Positions 1 through 8,056 of a DNA stretch of 20,092 bases are shown here, in pieces (position 1 is the stretch's first letter; each line of letters starts with the position of its first letter). A model generated the notes under the pieces. That model did not search any database. It worked only from the letters and a program-made list of their open reading frames with translations, and had not been told where the DNA came from. The position numbers and the translations under genes are program-made. This DNA comes from DASUPK01 sp036265435 (GTDB lineage: Bacteria > Actinomycetota > Thermoleophilia > Solirubrobacterales > 70-9): assembly GCA_036265435.1 (NCBI GenBank), contig DATAPB010000093.1, positions 1-20,092 on the forward strand. Reading direction: 5' to 3'.

Positions 1-300
1 CTCAACGGCGCGCTCGCGGGCGAGGCGGCGATCCCCCGCGTTCTCGTGACTGAGCTGGTCAGGGACCTCCAGACGCTCGGTCGTCACCGATCCGTCGCGG
101 GCAGGAACGGCAGCACCGAGCTGACCTCCCGCGAGTGGGAGATCCTCGAGCTGATGTGCGACGGCGTGACCGGCCCCGGCATCGCCGAGCGGCTGAATCT
201 CTCGCCGGTCACCGTCCGGCGACATTGCGCAGAGGCGGTGCGCAAGCTCGGGGTCCGGAATCGCCACGAGGCCATCGCCCTGCTGCAGAACGGTTCCTGA
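1..300 (+). CDS. Response regulator, NarL/FixJ (LuxR-HTH) family, 5'-truncated
   Basis: The reading frame is open from the first base of the window to a TGA at 298-300, so the gene starts upstream and only about 99 residues are visible. The first residues (LNGALAGEAAIPRVL) look like the linker that follows a receiver domain, where NarL-family regulators usually read A.LAGE..IP. From about residue 44 comes a LuxR-type helix-turn-helix: LTSREWEILELM, then IAERLNLSPVTVRRH as the recognition part, then LGVRNRHEAIALL. A GTG at 46 could be taken as a start, but that would discard the receiver-like linker, so I treat the CDS as partial. By family it would be a phosphorylation-controlled DNA-binding protein. 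Its position just upstream of the flippase makes it a candidate local regulator, which is inference. The receiver domain and its Asp are outside the window. Confidence 0.85.
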   Translation, partial: LNGALAGEAAIPRVLVTELVRDLQTLGRHRSVAGRNGSTELTSREWEILELMCDGVTGPGIAERLNLSPVTVRRHCAEAVRKLGVRNRHEAIALLQNGS

Positions 301-364
301 CGGCCGGGCGAGAGCCCAGACGCGCGGCGCCACCCTCGACTCCTCGTTCCCGGGCGTCAGGCAT

Positions 365-401
365 CGGTACTTGCCCCACGCGTGAAAGACGCGGGGCACC
401 G
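365..401 (+). terminator. GC-rich stem-loop between regulator and flippase
   Basis: GCCCC (373-377) and GCGT (380-383) pair with ACGC (389-392) and GGGGC (393-397), leaving a two-base bulge and a GAAAG loop. CGGT (365-368) and ACCG (398-401) can extend the stem. There is no T tract. It could be a terminator of the regulator gene or a leader structure of the flippase mRNA. The rest of 301-419 shows no gene. Confidence 0.25.
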
Positions 402-419
402 CGGCCGTTCATGTAATGA

Positions 420-1967
420 ATGGCGCGCAGCGAGATCGCGAGTGCACAGGCGCCACCGAGCCAGGATGCCGACCTCGACCAGATGGAGCGGCTCGTCGGG
501 GTCGGGGTCGGCTGGAAGCTGACAGGTCAGCTCCTCGTTCAGGGCCTGCGCCTGGTGACGGTGCTGATCCTCGCGCGCCTGCTCACTCCCGCCGACTACG
601 GCACAGCCGCGATCGCGATCGCCCTCGGCTCTTTCGCTCCGACCGTTGCGGACCTGGGCATGAGCACGGCCCTCGTGCAGGTGGATCAAGCCAGTCGGCG
701 GATGCGATCGACGACGTTCTGGGCGGGGCTCGCTTTTGGGCTCTGCCTGACGGCGCTCTTCGCCGCGGCGGCGGCACCCGTCGGGAACTTCCTCCACGAA
801 CCCGAGGTGGGGACGATGGTCGCCGTCGGTGGGCTCACCTTCGCCATCTGCTCGATCGGATCGACGAGCCAGGCGGTGTTCATGCGGGAGATGAGATTTC
901 GGAGCATCGAGCTCCGTTACTGGTTCGCCGTCGCCCTTGCGAGCGCCCTCGCCGTGGTCGCAGCCGTCGCGGGCGCCGGCGCCTGGGCGCTCGTGCTGCA
1001 GCAGATCGTCTTGCTGGCCACGTTTGCGGTCGCGCTCTGGTGGCGCGCCCCTTGGCGGCCCACCTTCGAGTTCTCACGCGCAGACTTTCGGCGACTGGCC
1101 TCCTTCGCAATGCGGGTCGCGGGCGGCCGTTGGGCCAGGCTGGCCGAGCTGCTCCTCCTCACCGTGCTGATCGGGAAGGTGGTCGGCATCACAGAACTCG
1201 GCGCCTGGTCCTTCGCGATGAGCACGGTGATCCTGCCGCTGTCGGTGATCGTGATCCCGATTGCGGAGGTGCTCTTCTCGGCGTTCTCCCGCCTTCAGGG
1301 AGACCGTGAGCGCATGGCGGCACTCTGGCTCCAGAGCGTTCGGTACCTGTCCGCCGTGATCATGCCGCTGTTGGCGACACTCGTCGTCACCGCCCCAGAC
1401 CTGATCCCCGGCGTCTTTGGATCGCAGTGGGACATCTCGGTGGGGGTCATCCAGATCCTCAGTATCTACGTGATCATCCGCTCTCTTCAGTCCTGGGGTC
1501 AGGTGCTTCTGGACGCTGTGGGAAGGCCGGAAGTCACGCTTTGGACCCAGCTCGTGGCTCTGCTCCTGACGCCGGTGGGGGTGGTCGTCGGCGCCCACTG
1601 GGGCATCGAGGGGGTGGCGGTCGGGTTCGTCCTCAAGCAGCTGATCGCAGTCGAGATTCCGGTGATGGTGGTCGTTCTCTCCGAGCTTCGGACCTCACTG
1701 CGCTCCGTGGCGGCGCGCCTGTACACCGTCCCGGCCGCGGTGCTGGTGATGGCGAGCGTCGCCTTCGCTGCGCGCCTGGCGCTCTCTCGTCTCGGTGTGG
1801 AAATGGAAGAGCGGGCGGCCTTGACGGTCGGAGTCGCGTTCGGGACCTATGCGATCGCCCTCTGGCTGCTCGCACCGGACATCGTCAAGCGTGCCATCGC
1901 TCTCGCCCGAGGGCTCATCTCGAGGGCGGTGGGCCCACGCCGACGGGTGGCTCTGCAGGCCCGTTAG
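420..1967 (+). CDS. Wzx-like polysaccharide flippase (MOP/oligosaccharide exporter superfamily)
   Basis: This is a 515-residue, strongly hydrophobic protein with many predicted membrane segments, a normal length for a Wzx-type lipid-linked oligosaccharide flippase. The N-terminal part GWKLTGQLLVQGLRL followed by LARLLTPADYGTAAIA is the typical opening of this exporter group, in which the first helix precedes a conserved LARLLTPxDYG segment. A second recognisable block is ITELGAWSFAMSTVILP near residue 260. The role would be to move undecaprenyl-linked repeat units across the inner membrane. The ATG at 420 has no clear Shine-Dalgarno, and an ATG at 483 (residue 22) is an alternative start. The stop at 1965-1967 is followed after one base by the GTG of the next gene, so the two are probably co-transcribed. 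Substrate specificity cannot be read from the sequence. Confidence 0.88.
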   Translation: MARSEIASAQAPPSQDADLDQMERLVGVGVGWKLTGQLLVQGLRLVTVLILARLLTPADYGTAAIAIALGSFAPTVADLGMSTALVQVDQASRRMRSTTFWAGLAFGLCLTALFAAAAAPVGNFLHEPEVGTMVAVGGLTFAICSIGSTSQAVFMREMRFRSIELRYWFAVALASALAVVAAVAGAGAWALVLQQIVLLATFAVALWWRAPWRPTFEFSRADFRRLASFAMRVAGGRWARLAELLLLTVLIGKVVGITELGAWSFAMSTVILPLSVIVIPIAEVLFSAFSRLQGDRERMAALWLQSVRYLSAVIMPLLATLVVTAPDLIPGVFGSQWDISVGVIQILSIYVIIRSLQSWGQVLLDAVGRPEVTLWTQLVALLLTPVGVVVGAHWGIEGVAVGFVLKQLIAVEIPVMVVVLSELRTSLRSVAARLYTVPAAVLVMASVAFAARLALSRLGVEMEERAALTVGVAFGTYAIALWLLAPDIVKRAIALARGLISRAVGPRRRVALQAR

Positions 1968-1968
1968 A

Positions 1969-3669
1969 GTGGGCTCCGTCAAGGGTCCCGTATCCGATAG
2001 GGGGAGGATTGGACGCCTCTTGCGGTCGTCAGCTGCCCGACGCATCGCCTTCGTTCTGATAATCGCCGCCTCGGCCGGGGCGCTCCCTGCCTTGTCCCCA
2101 AACCCGGCGCGCGCAGTGACCGTCGCCGGTGTCGACGGGGGACCTGCCTACTACGCGCGGTTCTCGCACGCGCTGCCGACGAGCAGGTCCTACTTCCCCA
2201 TCGGAGTCTGGTTCGAGAGCGTCGTGTCGCCGGAGGATGTCCACAAAGACAGAGCTGCGGGACTCAATACGTACGTCGTGCTGACAGACAACTCGGATCT
2301 CGGCCTCGTCCAGTCGAACGGGATGCATGCGCTCGTGCAGGGCGACGAGTTCAGCCCGCACCCGGGGATCGACGGGTGGTTCCTTGCAGATGAAGTCGAC
2401 ATGACCCACGGCCCGGGCGCCGGATACGACGAAATGCAGAGCGTCGCCAACGCGACGCCGCGGGACGGGCGCATCCGCTATTCCAACTACGGGAAAGGCG
2501 TCCTCTTCTGGGAGTCCGACGCCGAGGCAGCACGTTTCGTCAACGACTATCAGGACATCGTCTCGGCCGATGCCTACTTCTTCACCGACAACAACATCTG
2601 CTCAGGAAACGAGGGCGGATCGCTCTTGGCGGGCGGCTCCTCTCTCAGCCCAGCCCAGTGCCACCGGGCTGCGAACTACGGCGCCACCGTCAACAGACTG
2701 CGCAGCCTGGTCAGCCCGCCGGGTTCGAAGCCCGTCTGGGCAATCGTCGAGCTCGGCCACCCGTTCTCCGAATCGGATTATCCGACGATCACGCCCCCAC
2801 AGGTCCGCGCCGCGGTCTGGCAGAGCCTGATCGCGGGCGCTCGCGGCATCGTCTATTTCAACCACAGCTTCGGCGGCCCCGACCAGACTCAGCACATCCT
2901 GCGCGATGGCACCGAGGCAGGCTCAGCCTATGCGTCGATCCGCTCAGTGGTGACCGCCACGAACAGCCAGATCAGGGCGCTGGCTCCCGCTCTCAACTCT
3001 CCGACAGTGGTCTCCGGCTGGTCTCAGGGACCGGGCACCACCGCGATGGTGAAGTGGGCCGAGGGCGGCAACGCCACCAAGCAGCGCTGCAAGTCGAAAC
3101 GCGGGAAGAAGCAGCGGCGGAAGTGCAAGAAGAAGGCGAAGGGCAGGGCGGCCGCAGGCAAGAAGCACAAGATGAGTTGCAGGTCGAAGGGGAAGAAGAA
3201 GTGCAAGAGGGCGACGCCGAAAGGTGATCTGTACGTATTCGCCGGCTCGGCGGGATCGTCTGTGGAGGGGCGGTTCTCGCTGCCGTGCGTCGGCGACACC
3301 AAGGCCGCGGTTCTCGGCGAGGGCCGCAGTGTGGCCGTCCACCACGGGTCCTTCAGCGACCACTTCGCCGATGCGAACGCGATCCATATCTACCGCCTCG
3401 ATCCCGATCGGAGCTGCAAGACGGTGCGCCAAGCCGCAGTCGCGCCAGTCGGTCCATCCACCGGGAGCGGCGGGGGGACCCACCTCGCTCAGCCCGCCGA
3501 GGTCCACCAAGGCAAGCCGTCGCACGAGGTCCAGCGGGTCCTCATCGCAGCGTTCATCGTGTTGCTTCTTGTCGGGCTCGCCTTTTTCGGGCGCAGGCGC
3601 CACGATTGGCACACGCCGAGGCGGACTGGACGGCCGGGCAAGCATGGCCATCGATTCGGCGTGCGCTGA
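1969..3669 (+). CDS. Secreted, membrane-anchored TIM-barrel/glycoside-hydrolase-like protein
   Basis: I chose GTG 1969, one base after the flippase stop. A TTG at 2020 with an upstream AGGGGGAGG is an alternative, and either start leaves a signal peptide (basic RRIAF, hydrophobic VLIIAASAGALPAL, cleavage near PARA). From GTG 1969 the protein has 566 residues. The region up to about residue 365 looks like a glycosidase-type (beta/alpha)8 barrel: FPIGVWFES, GWFLADEVD (possible acid/base Glu or Asp), WAIVELGHP (possible second Glu), and AAVWQSLIAGARGIVYFNHS near the barrel end. A Lys/Arg/Cys insert covers residues 369-418. A hydrophobic helix at about 524-543 is followed by an Arg-rich tail (FFGRRRHDW), which suggests an extracellular catalytic part tethered to the membrane. 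It probably acts on the polysaccharide exported by the flippase, which is inference from position. I cannot assign a GH family, and the catalytic residues are guesses. Confidence 0.72.
   Translation: MGSVKGPVSDRGRIGRLLRSSAARRIAFVLIIAASAGALPALSPNPARAVTVAGVDGGPAYYARFSHALPTSRSYFPIGVWFESVVSPEDVHKDRAAGLNTYVVLTDNSDLGLVQSNGMHALVQGDEFSPHPGIDGWFLADEVDMTHGPGAGYDEMQSVANATPRDGRIRYSNYGKGVLFWESDAEAARFVNDYQDIVSADAYFFTDNNICSGNEGGSLLAGGSSLSPAQCHRAANYGATVNRLRSLVSPPGSKPVWAIVELGHPFSESDYPTITPPQVRAAVWQSLIAGARGIVYFNHSFGGPDQTQHILRDGTEAGSAYASIRSVVTATNSQIRALAPALNSPTVVSGWSQGPGTTAMVKWAEGGNATKQRCKSKRGKKQRRKCKKKAKGRAAAGKKHKMSCRSKGKKKCKRATPKGDLYVFAGSAGSSVEGRFSLPCVGDTKAAVLGEGRSVAVHHGSFSDHFADANAIHIYRLDPDRSCKTVRQAAVAPVGPSTGSGGGTHLAQPAEVHQGKPSHEVQRVLIAAFIVLLLVGLAFFGRRRHDWHTPRRTGRPGKHGHRFGVR
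3073..3222 (+). other. Lys/Arg/Cys-rich insert within the secreted TIM-barrel-like protein
   Basis: Fifty residues (369-418 of the host protein) contain 19 Lys, 7 Arg and 4 Cys (374, 386, 404, 412), with runs such as KKKAKGR and KGKKKCKR. The flanks are ordinary: GPGTTAMVKWAEGGN before and DLYVFAGSAG after. The latter resumes a beta-rich domain containing one further Cys, so the insert lies in a loop and not at a terminus. It is in frame and uses the host's GC-rich codons (AAG for nearly every Lys), so it does not look like a frameshift artefact. I infer a cell-wall or polyanion-binding loop, possibly disulfide-stapled. Confidence 0.7.
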
Positions 3670-3675
3670 TCGGCG

Positions 3676-3691
3676 GTCGCGGAGCCGCGAC
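3676..3691. terminator. Small hairpin between convergent genes
   Basis: GTCGCG (3676-3681) and CGCGAC (3686-3691) pair perfectly around a GAGC loop, between the stop codons of two convergent genes (3669 and 3740). There is no T tract on either strand, so intrinsic termination is only a possibility. Confidence 0.25.
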
Positions 3692-3739
3692 ATCCGGAGC
3701 CACGACGTCCGGTCATCAGCTGCCGGCGCTGATTGAGCC

Positions 3740-4837
3740 CTATCTCCTGCCGACCTCGCTGGCCACCCGGTCTGCTCCGCCGGCGACCGGGGTTGCGCCC
3801 ACCGACTGCGGCGAGCGGCGCCTTCTTGAGCTCAGGGCCCGGCGAAGTCGATAGACCCTTTGCGCGGCGATCCGCGTGGCAACTCGGAACCGCTCCCGCA
3901 GCTTGGCGCCGGGGTCCTGCCTGATCGGTTCTCCAGCCGGGATGCTGCGGACCGCGAAGTGCTTCCCTGCCACCGCTGCAACCTCGCTGGGGGCCAGGCC
4001 GGTGTTGCTCTGAACCACCGCGAAGAGACCCGGATCCTCGGAGGTGAACAGCCGCTCCAACTGTTCCCGGGACGCGGTGGCCGAGTCCCAGATGCTGCAG
4101 TCAGGGTGGGTGTGCACGTGCGCGGGTGCATCTGGATCGTCCGCCCAGAGGTGATAGCGGTCCAGCATGGAGGCCCGCTCGGCCGCCAGCAGGTAGAGCG
4201 TGTACTCCGTCCAGTCACAGTAGCTCGTCAGCAGGATCTCCATCCAAGGCCGGCCTCCGACGGCCTCCAGTCGCCGCTGAACCTCGGTGAGGACGGCGGT
4301 CGACAGCAGCGCTGGGGTGACATTTATCCCGGGTCGCTCCAGTCCAGGGTCCACTCCGAGTAGGTCCGCCGAATCCCGCCACCACTGGCGGTGCACGCCG
4401 CGCGCCTCGGGTTCGAGCAGAGCCCGGCCATCCGGCAGCAGGGTCTCGCGGGCGATGGTCTTGACCGCGATCACATCCGGGTCGAGCGTGAGCACGAACG
4501 GCGAGGACGTCAGGGCCGGGCTGTTCAGCTTGATGATCTGCTGGCGCTGCCAGGGGCGAATCTGCCAGGGGCGGGTGAAGCGGCGGAAGGCGGGGAAATG
4601 CTCGTCCTCAACGACGATCCGCAGTGGGAACCCTGGCCATCGCGAGAGATGGCGGTCTATGACATCGAGCTCGTCGGCGCGTGCCACTATCAGCAGCTCG
4701 TCGAGCAAGCCCGGAGCCGCATAGTGCTCGAGGGAGCTGAAGAGGATGTCGAGACGGGCCAGGTTTTCGCCGTAGTGTCGGCCACTGACCTTCAGTGGCA
4801 ACAGGGCGCTGAGCCCCCGGCCTTCGAGGTCGCTCAT
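3740..4837 (-). CDS. DUF6492-type glycosyltransferase-like protein
   Basis: This 365-residue protein starts at ATG 4837, three bases after the stop of the Wzz-like gene, and is the last gene of the minus-strand operon. The N-terminal part (ALLPLKVSGRHYGENLARLD, DELLIVARADE) and LTLDPDVIAV, with D119-P-D121 as a DxD-like metal/nucleotide-sugar site, fit a GT-A fold. DWTEYTLY (Glu at 211) and HVHTHPDCSIWDS agree with the DUF6492 family, which is usually found in polysaccharide loci. No membrane segment is evident, so a cytoplasmic enzyme is expected. Donor and acceptor cannot be predicted. The C-terminal 40 or so residues are Arg-rich and low in complexity (RRALSSRRRRSPQS), and may be a disordered or membrane-surface-binding tail. 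Confidence 0.75.
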   Translation of the reverse strand: MSDLEGRGLSALLPLKVSGRHYGENLARLDILFSSLEHYAAPGLLDELLIVARADELDVIDRHLSRWPGFPLRIVVEDEHFPAFRRFTRPWQIRPWQRQQIIKLNSPALTSSPFVLTLDPDVIAVKTIARETLLPDGRALLEPEARGVHRQWWRDSADLLGVDPGLERPGINVTPALLSTAVLTEVQRRLEAVGGRPWMEILLTSYCDWTEYTLYLLAAERASMLDRYHLWADDPDAPAHVHTHPDCSIWDSATASREQLERLFTSEDPGLFAVVQSNTGLAPSEVAAVAGKHFAVRSIPAGEPIRQDPGAKLRERFRVATRIAAQRVYRLRRALSSRRRRSPQSVGATPVAGGADRVASEVGRR

Positions 4838-4840
4838 CGC

Positions 4841-5686
4841 TCAGGCTCTGCTGGTTGCTCTGCGGTGCCGGCCCCGCCGTTTCTTGCGCGATGACTTGCC
4901 TTTTCCGTTCCCCATCGTTAACTCTCCCTTGTCCGCTGTCGCAGGTACGTCTCCGGTCCTGGTCCTTGCCCCGTTGCTGGTGGCAGTACCGCCGATCGCA
5001 TCTCCCTCGTCGCCGTTCCCACCGACGTCACGCTCTGGCCACTCGGCCCGCAATCTGTCCAACGCCTCGGCGGCGGAGACGGCCAGCAGCAGAAGGATCG
5101 CGCCGATCGCGAGAACGGCGATGAGCGGCCGAAGCTTGCTGGAGACCTGCTGCTTCGGGCTGTTCGGGGCCACCACCTGTTGCGCCTTGATCATGTAGCG
5201 GGGGTCAACGTGTTGCGTGGTCTGCACGCGGTCGACCTCGCGCGTAAGCGCAGCGCCGACCAGTTCGGCGGTGTGCACCGCGGTCTGCGGAGTCGACCCG
5301 ACGCCCGTTACCTCCACGACCAAGCTCGAATAGCCGAGCTCCACATCGGGAGCCACGGTGTAACGGGGATCCGCACCGGCAGCCTCCAGTTGCTGGCGGG
5401 CCGAGTCGTTGCTCAGGCTGCTGGAGAGGAGGCTGACGATCACCGACTGGTCCGAGAAACGCGTGTAGGGATTGTTCGGATTGATGCGCCCCAGCGCCGG
5501 GTTGCGGGCGATTTCGTCCGCCGTCGGCGGCGGCGGCGGATTGATCAGCACCCAGCTGGACGAGACCTTGTAGACCGGCGCCTTGATGGCAACCACGTAG
5601 AAGGCCCCGAGCAACGTGAGGGCGATCACCGGCAAGGTGACCAGGCGATAGCGCCAGAGCTTCTGCGAGATGTGCAGCAGGTCCAC
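4841..5686 (-). CDS. Wzz/YveK-like polysaccharide chain-length determinant
   Basis: This 281-residue protein starts at GTG 5686, two bases after the stop of the O-antigen ligase-like gene, with GGGAGG six bases upstream. It has the Wzz topology. A membrane helix at about residues 17-36 (LVTLPVIALTLLGAFYVVAI) is followed by YKVSSSWVLINPPPPP, a periplasmic/extracellular stretch, a PNSP motif matching the PxxP found before the second helix in this family, and the second helix (LIAVLAIGAILLLLAVSAA) near residue 195. A cytoplasmic tail of about 75 residues ends in KSSRKKRRGRHRR. By family it sets polymer length together with Wzy. There is no Walker A/B kinase domain fused to it or next to it, so any partner BY-kinase must lie elsewhere. 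The Arg/Lys tail might interact with membrane phospholipid or a partner. Confidence 0.83.
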   Translation of the reverse strand: MDLLHISQKLWRYRLVTLPVIALTLLGAFYVVAIKAPVYKVSSSWVLINPPPPPTADEIARNPALGRINPNNPYTRFSDQSVIVSLLSSSLSNDSARQQLEAAGADPRYTVAPDVELGYSSLVVEVTGVGSTPQTAVHTAELVGAALTREVDRVQTTQHVDPRYMIKAQQVVAPNSPKQQVSSKLRPLIAVLAIGAILLLLAVSAAEALDRLRAEWPERDVGGNGDEGDAIGGTATSNGARTRTGDVPATADKGELTMGNGKGKSSRKKRRGRHRRATSRA

Positions 5687-5688
5687 GG

Positions 5689-7089
5689 TCAGCCTCCCGC
5701 CGGCAGGGGTGCTCGGACCCTCGGAACGGATCCGATGGCGCTGGAACCGGTATCGGCACGGGCACCGGGCGCTTCAGAGCCAGCCGTGAGTCGCCACACG
5801 GCACCGATCAGCCCGATGACGAGTGCATACAGACCGGTGAACATCGGATACGACAACGAATCGAAGGTGAACGAACATGCGGTCGCAGCCAGCGCGGAGC
5901 CGGCCAGGGCCGCGCAGAGGAGCCGAAGCTCGGGGTCTCTGCTCCGTCGCCTCGCGACGAGAGCTGCGATCGTCGGCACGAGGAAGAAGGCGGTCAGGGC
6001 GATGACCCCGACCACTCCGAGTTCGATGGCGGTCTTCAGGTACTGGTTGTCGAGGATGTCCAAGGCGGTGTTGGGCAAGTACGTCCACCCGCCCTGGCCG
6101 AACCAGAGCGCGTGCTCCAGGGACCGCTCGACGAGCGGATAGTCGCTCACCCGCGTGGCCACGGATGCGTCGCTGGTGCCGGCCCCGAAGAAGGACGAGA
6201 GGGTGCCGATGAGGCCCGGGGCGGACATGAAGACCACAACCAGGCCGAGCGGCAGGGCGCCGAGCGCGACCAGCCGCTGCGGCGCCGGCATCAGCACCAC
6301 CAGAACGCCCAGGGCCAGAGCGACGGACAGGACCCCCGAGCGGGAGACGGACGCCGGAATCGCGAGCGCGATCAGTCCGACCGGCGCCCACCGACGCCGC
6401 GCGCTGCGGTCGGTGTCGTAGAGCGCCAGGTAGATCGCGAGCGGCAGCAGCATCCCCGCCACCACTCCGAGCTCGATCGGATAGATGGACGTGCCGCTGA
6501 CCCGATTCAGTCCTCCCCTGGCCAGGATCGCGGCATCGTCGACGTTGATCGAGAAGCCAGGCAGTTCACGCAGGTACGTCGAAAGGTCCAGGCTGAGCCA
6601 GAACTGCAGCCCGGCGACTGCCCCGCAGAAGGCCCCGCCCCAACTGACGACTCTCAGGACTCGGCGCACGTCGTCCACCGAGCCGAGGAACTCGGCCGCG
6701 ATCAGCGCCACCCCGCTGATCACCGCGAGCTGCATCAGCAGGCGGTCGGCGCTCGCCAGCTCGGGAACGGTCATCGCGGTTCGATCCATCAGCACATAGG
6801 AGGCGAGGACGGACAGCCAGAGCAGGCAGAGCACGGCTCGTATCGGGTGCCGCTGCGCGAGCGGATTGTGGAGGCCAAGCAAGGTCACCGCCAGGTAAGC
6901 CGCGAAAGCGAACATCCCGATCAGGGCTGCGGCGTAGCCGCCGGCGCCGATCGCCTTGATCACCGTGTCCGAAGGGATCACGAACAGCGTGAGCGCGAAC
7001 GCCTGCAACAGGATCACGGCGCGCGTGCGCGACGAAATCGACCGGACGAGATCGAGGGTGCCGACGGGTTGGGAGATCGCCGCGGCCAT
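5689..7089 (-). CDS. O-antigen ligase / Wzy-type polymerase-like membrane protein
   Basis: I chose ATG 7089 because the junction reads TGAGATG (one base after the upstream stop) and GAGGG lies nine bases ahead of it. A start at 7131 would overlap the upstream gene by 41 bases and add 14 low-complexity residues. This gives 466 residues with about ten or more hydrophobic segments. The signature lies in the last third: VATRVSDYPLVERSLEHALW, then GQGGWTYLP, then LDNQYLKTAIELGVVGVIAL. This matches the Wzy_C/O-antigen ligase pattern of an Arg-containing loop, a hPxxGxG-like turn and LDNxYL. The function would be polymerisation of lipid-linked repeat units or ligation of the glycan outside the membrane. 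It is coupled to the Wzz-like gene directly downstream, which supports the polymerase reading. Ligase and polymerase cannot be separated by eye. Confidence 0.8.
   Translation of the reverse strand: MAAAISQPVGTLDLVRSISSRTRAVILLQAFALTLFVIPSDTVIKAIGAGGYAAALIGMFAFAAYLAVTLLGLHNPLAQRHPIRAVLCLLWLSVLASYVLMDRTAMTVPELASADRLLMQLAVISGVALIAAEFLGSVDDVRRVLRVVSWGGAFCGAVAGLQFWLSLDLSTYLRELPGFSINVDDAAILARGGLNRVSGTSIYPIELGVVAGMLLPLAIYLALYDTDRSARRRWAPVGLIALAIPASVSRSGVLSVALALGVLVVLMPAPQRLVALGALPLGLVVVFMSAPGLIGTLSSFFGAGTSDASVATRVSDYPLVERSLEHALWFGQGGWTYLPNTALDILDNQYLKTAIELGVVGVIALTAFFLVPTIAALVARRRSRDPELRLLCAALAGSALAATACSFTFDSLSYPMFTGLYALVIGLIGAVWRLTAGSEAPGARADTGSSAIGSVPRVRAPLPAGG
5693..5698 (-). promoter_or_regulatory. 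Ribosome binding site of the Wzz-like gene
   Basis: GGGAGG lies six bases before GTG 5686 on the minus strand, inside the last codons of the upstream gene. It supports the GTG start and tight coupling. Confidence 0.6.
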
Positions 7090-7090
7090 C

Positions 7091-7966
7091 TCAGAGCGCC
7101 CTCGAGCTGTCGTCCCGCTCCCACCGCTCACCGGCGGGCAAAGCGCCGCTCCGGTGAGGAAGCGCCAATGCGAGCCGTGCGCCCGCTGCGAAGGCCGCGT
7201 ACGTCGCCGCGTCGAGTGTGGCGGCCGGACCGGCCAGGCAAACGCTTCCCAGGTCCCGGAGGGTGGACATCATCGTCTCCGGAGCCCGATCGCCCAGATC
7301 GGCCCGCGACCGGGTCTCCCACTTGCCGCGATAGGTGCGACCGAGAACCCGCACGAGATCGCGACTGCGCCGCGGCACCCGAACTACCACCGGAGCGCTG
7401 TCGACGATCTCCACCTCCTCGGCGCTGAACAGCCGGTCCACCCAGAGGTCATCCGCCACCACGTCCGGGAAGCTGCCGAACCGGCTCCTGCCGGCTCCCG
7501 AGAGCCCGTAGACACCCGCTCCCCAGAGCGAGCCCAAGACGGCTGGAACCTGCGATCGCGCACGGTAGTAGGAGCGCACGGGCCCGGATGCACCGCTCGT
7601 CTCGTATCGGACCGGCGGTCGTGCGGCCAGCGCCCCGCTCCGCAGGCGCTCCAGCACGAGACGGGCCGCCGAGCCCGGCAGGAGCACGTCGGCGTCCAGA
7701 TACAGCCTCGGAAACGCCGACGCCGCCAGGTCTCCCACTCGCAGCGCGGCGGGCTTCGACGCCGCACTCAACTCGATGACCCGGACCAGATGGTCTGACG
7801 AGCGGGCCAGGGCCGCAGTCTCGTCCGAGCAGCCGTTGCAGACGACGACGACGTCCAGCTCTCCTGGTTGGAAGCCTGCGAAGAGCCCGTCCAGGCAGCG
7901 CCGGATGGCGGCAGCCTCGTCGTGCGCCGGTATGACCACCGAGCCAAGCGGCGACCGCGCGATCAC
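7091..7966 (-). CDS. Family 2 glycosyltransferase (GT-A fold)
   Basis: This 291-residue protein starts at GTG 7966, behind a G-rich stretch (GGGGGGCGT) that is unusually close for a Shine-Dalgarno. VVIPAHDEAAAIRRCLDGL is the standard GT2 opening, VVVVCNGCSDET is the nucleotide-binding strand, and D91-A92-D93 in YLDADV is the DxD motif. VVADDLWVDRLF near residue 170 supplies the acidic pair expected for the catalytic base. A late hydrophobic stretch (ATYAAFAAGARLALAL) might touch the membrane. It is the first gene of a four-gene block that continues with the Wzy-like, Wzz-like and DUF6492 genes at spacings of 1-3 bases. It would transfer a sugar to the lipid-linked intermediate in the cytoplasm. 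Its specificity is unknown. Confidence 0.85.
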   Translation of the reverse strand: MIARSPLGSVVIPAHDEAAAIRRCLDGLFAGFQPGELDVVVVCNGCSDETAALARSSDHLVRVIELSAASKPAALRVGDLAASAFPRLYLDADVLLPGSAARLVLERLRSGALAARPPVRYETSGASGPVRSYYRARSQVPAVLGSLWGAGVYGLSGAGRSRFGSFPDVVADDLWVDRLFSAEEVEIVDSAPVVVRVPRRSRDLVRVLGRTYRGKWETRSRADLGDRAPETMMSTLRDLGSVCLAGPAATLDAATYAAFAAGARLALALPHRSGALPAGERWERDDSSRAL

Positions 7967-8056
7967 ACGCCCCCCGCGTGAATCAGGCAGCGGCGACCAG
8001 CTCGGCCTTTGAGGATCAGCGCAGATTTCACGGTACGTCCCTTCGACAGATGAACG

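Noticed and set aside
84..412. Minus-strand frames over the regulator fragment and the following gap
   Set aside because: The plus-strand LuxR helix-turn-helix is unambiguous, and the minus-strand translations are Arg-rich without motifs.
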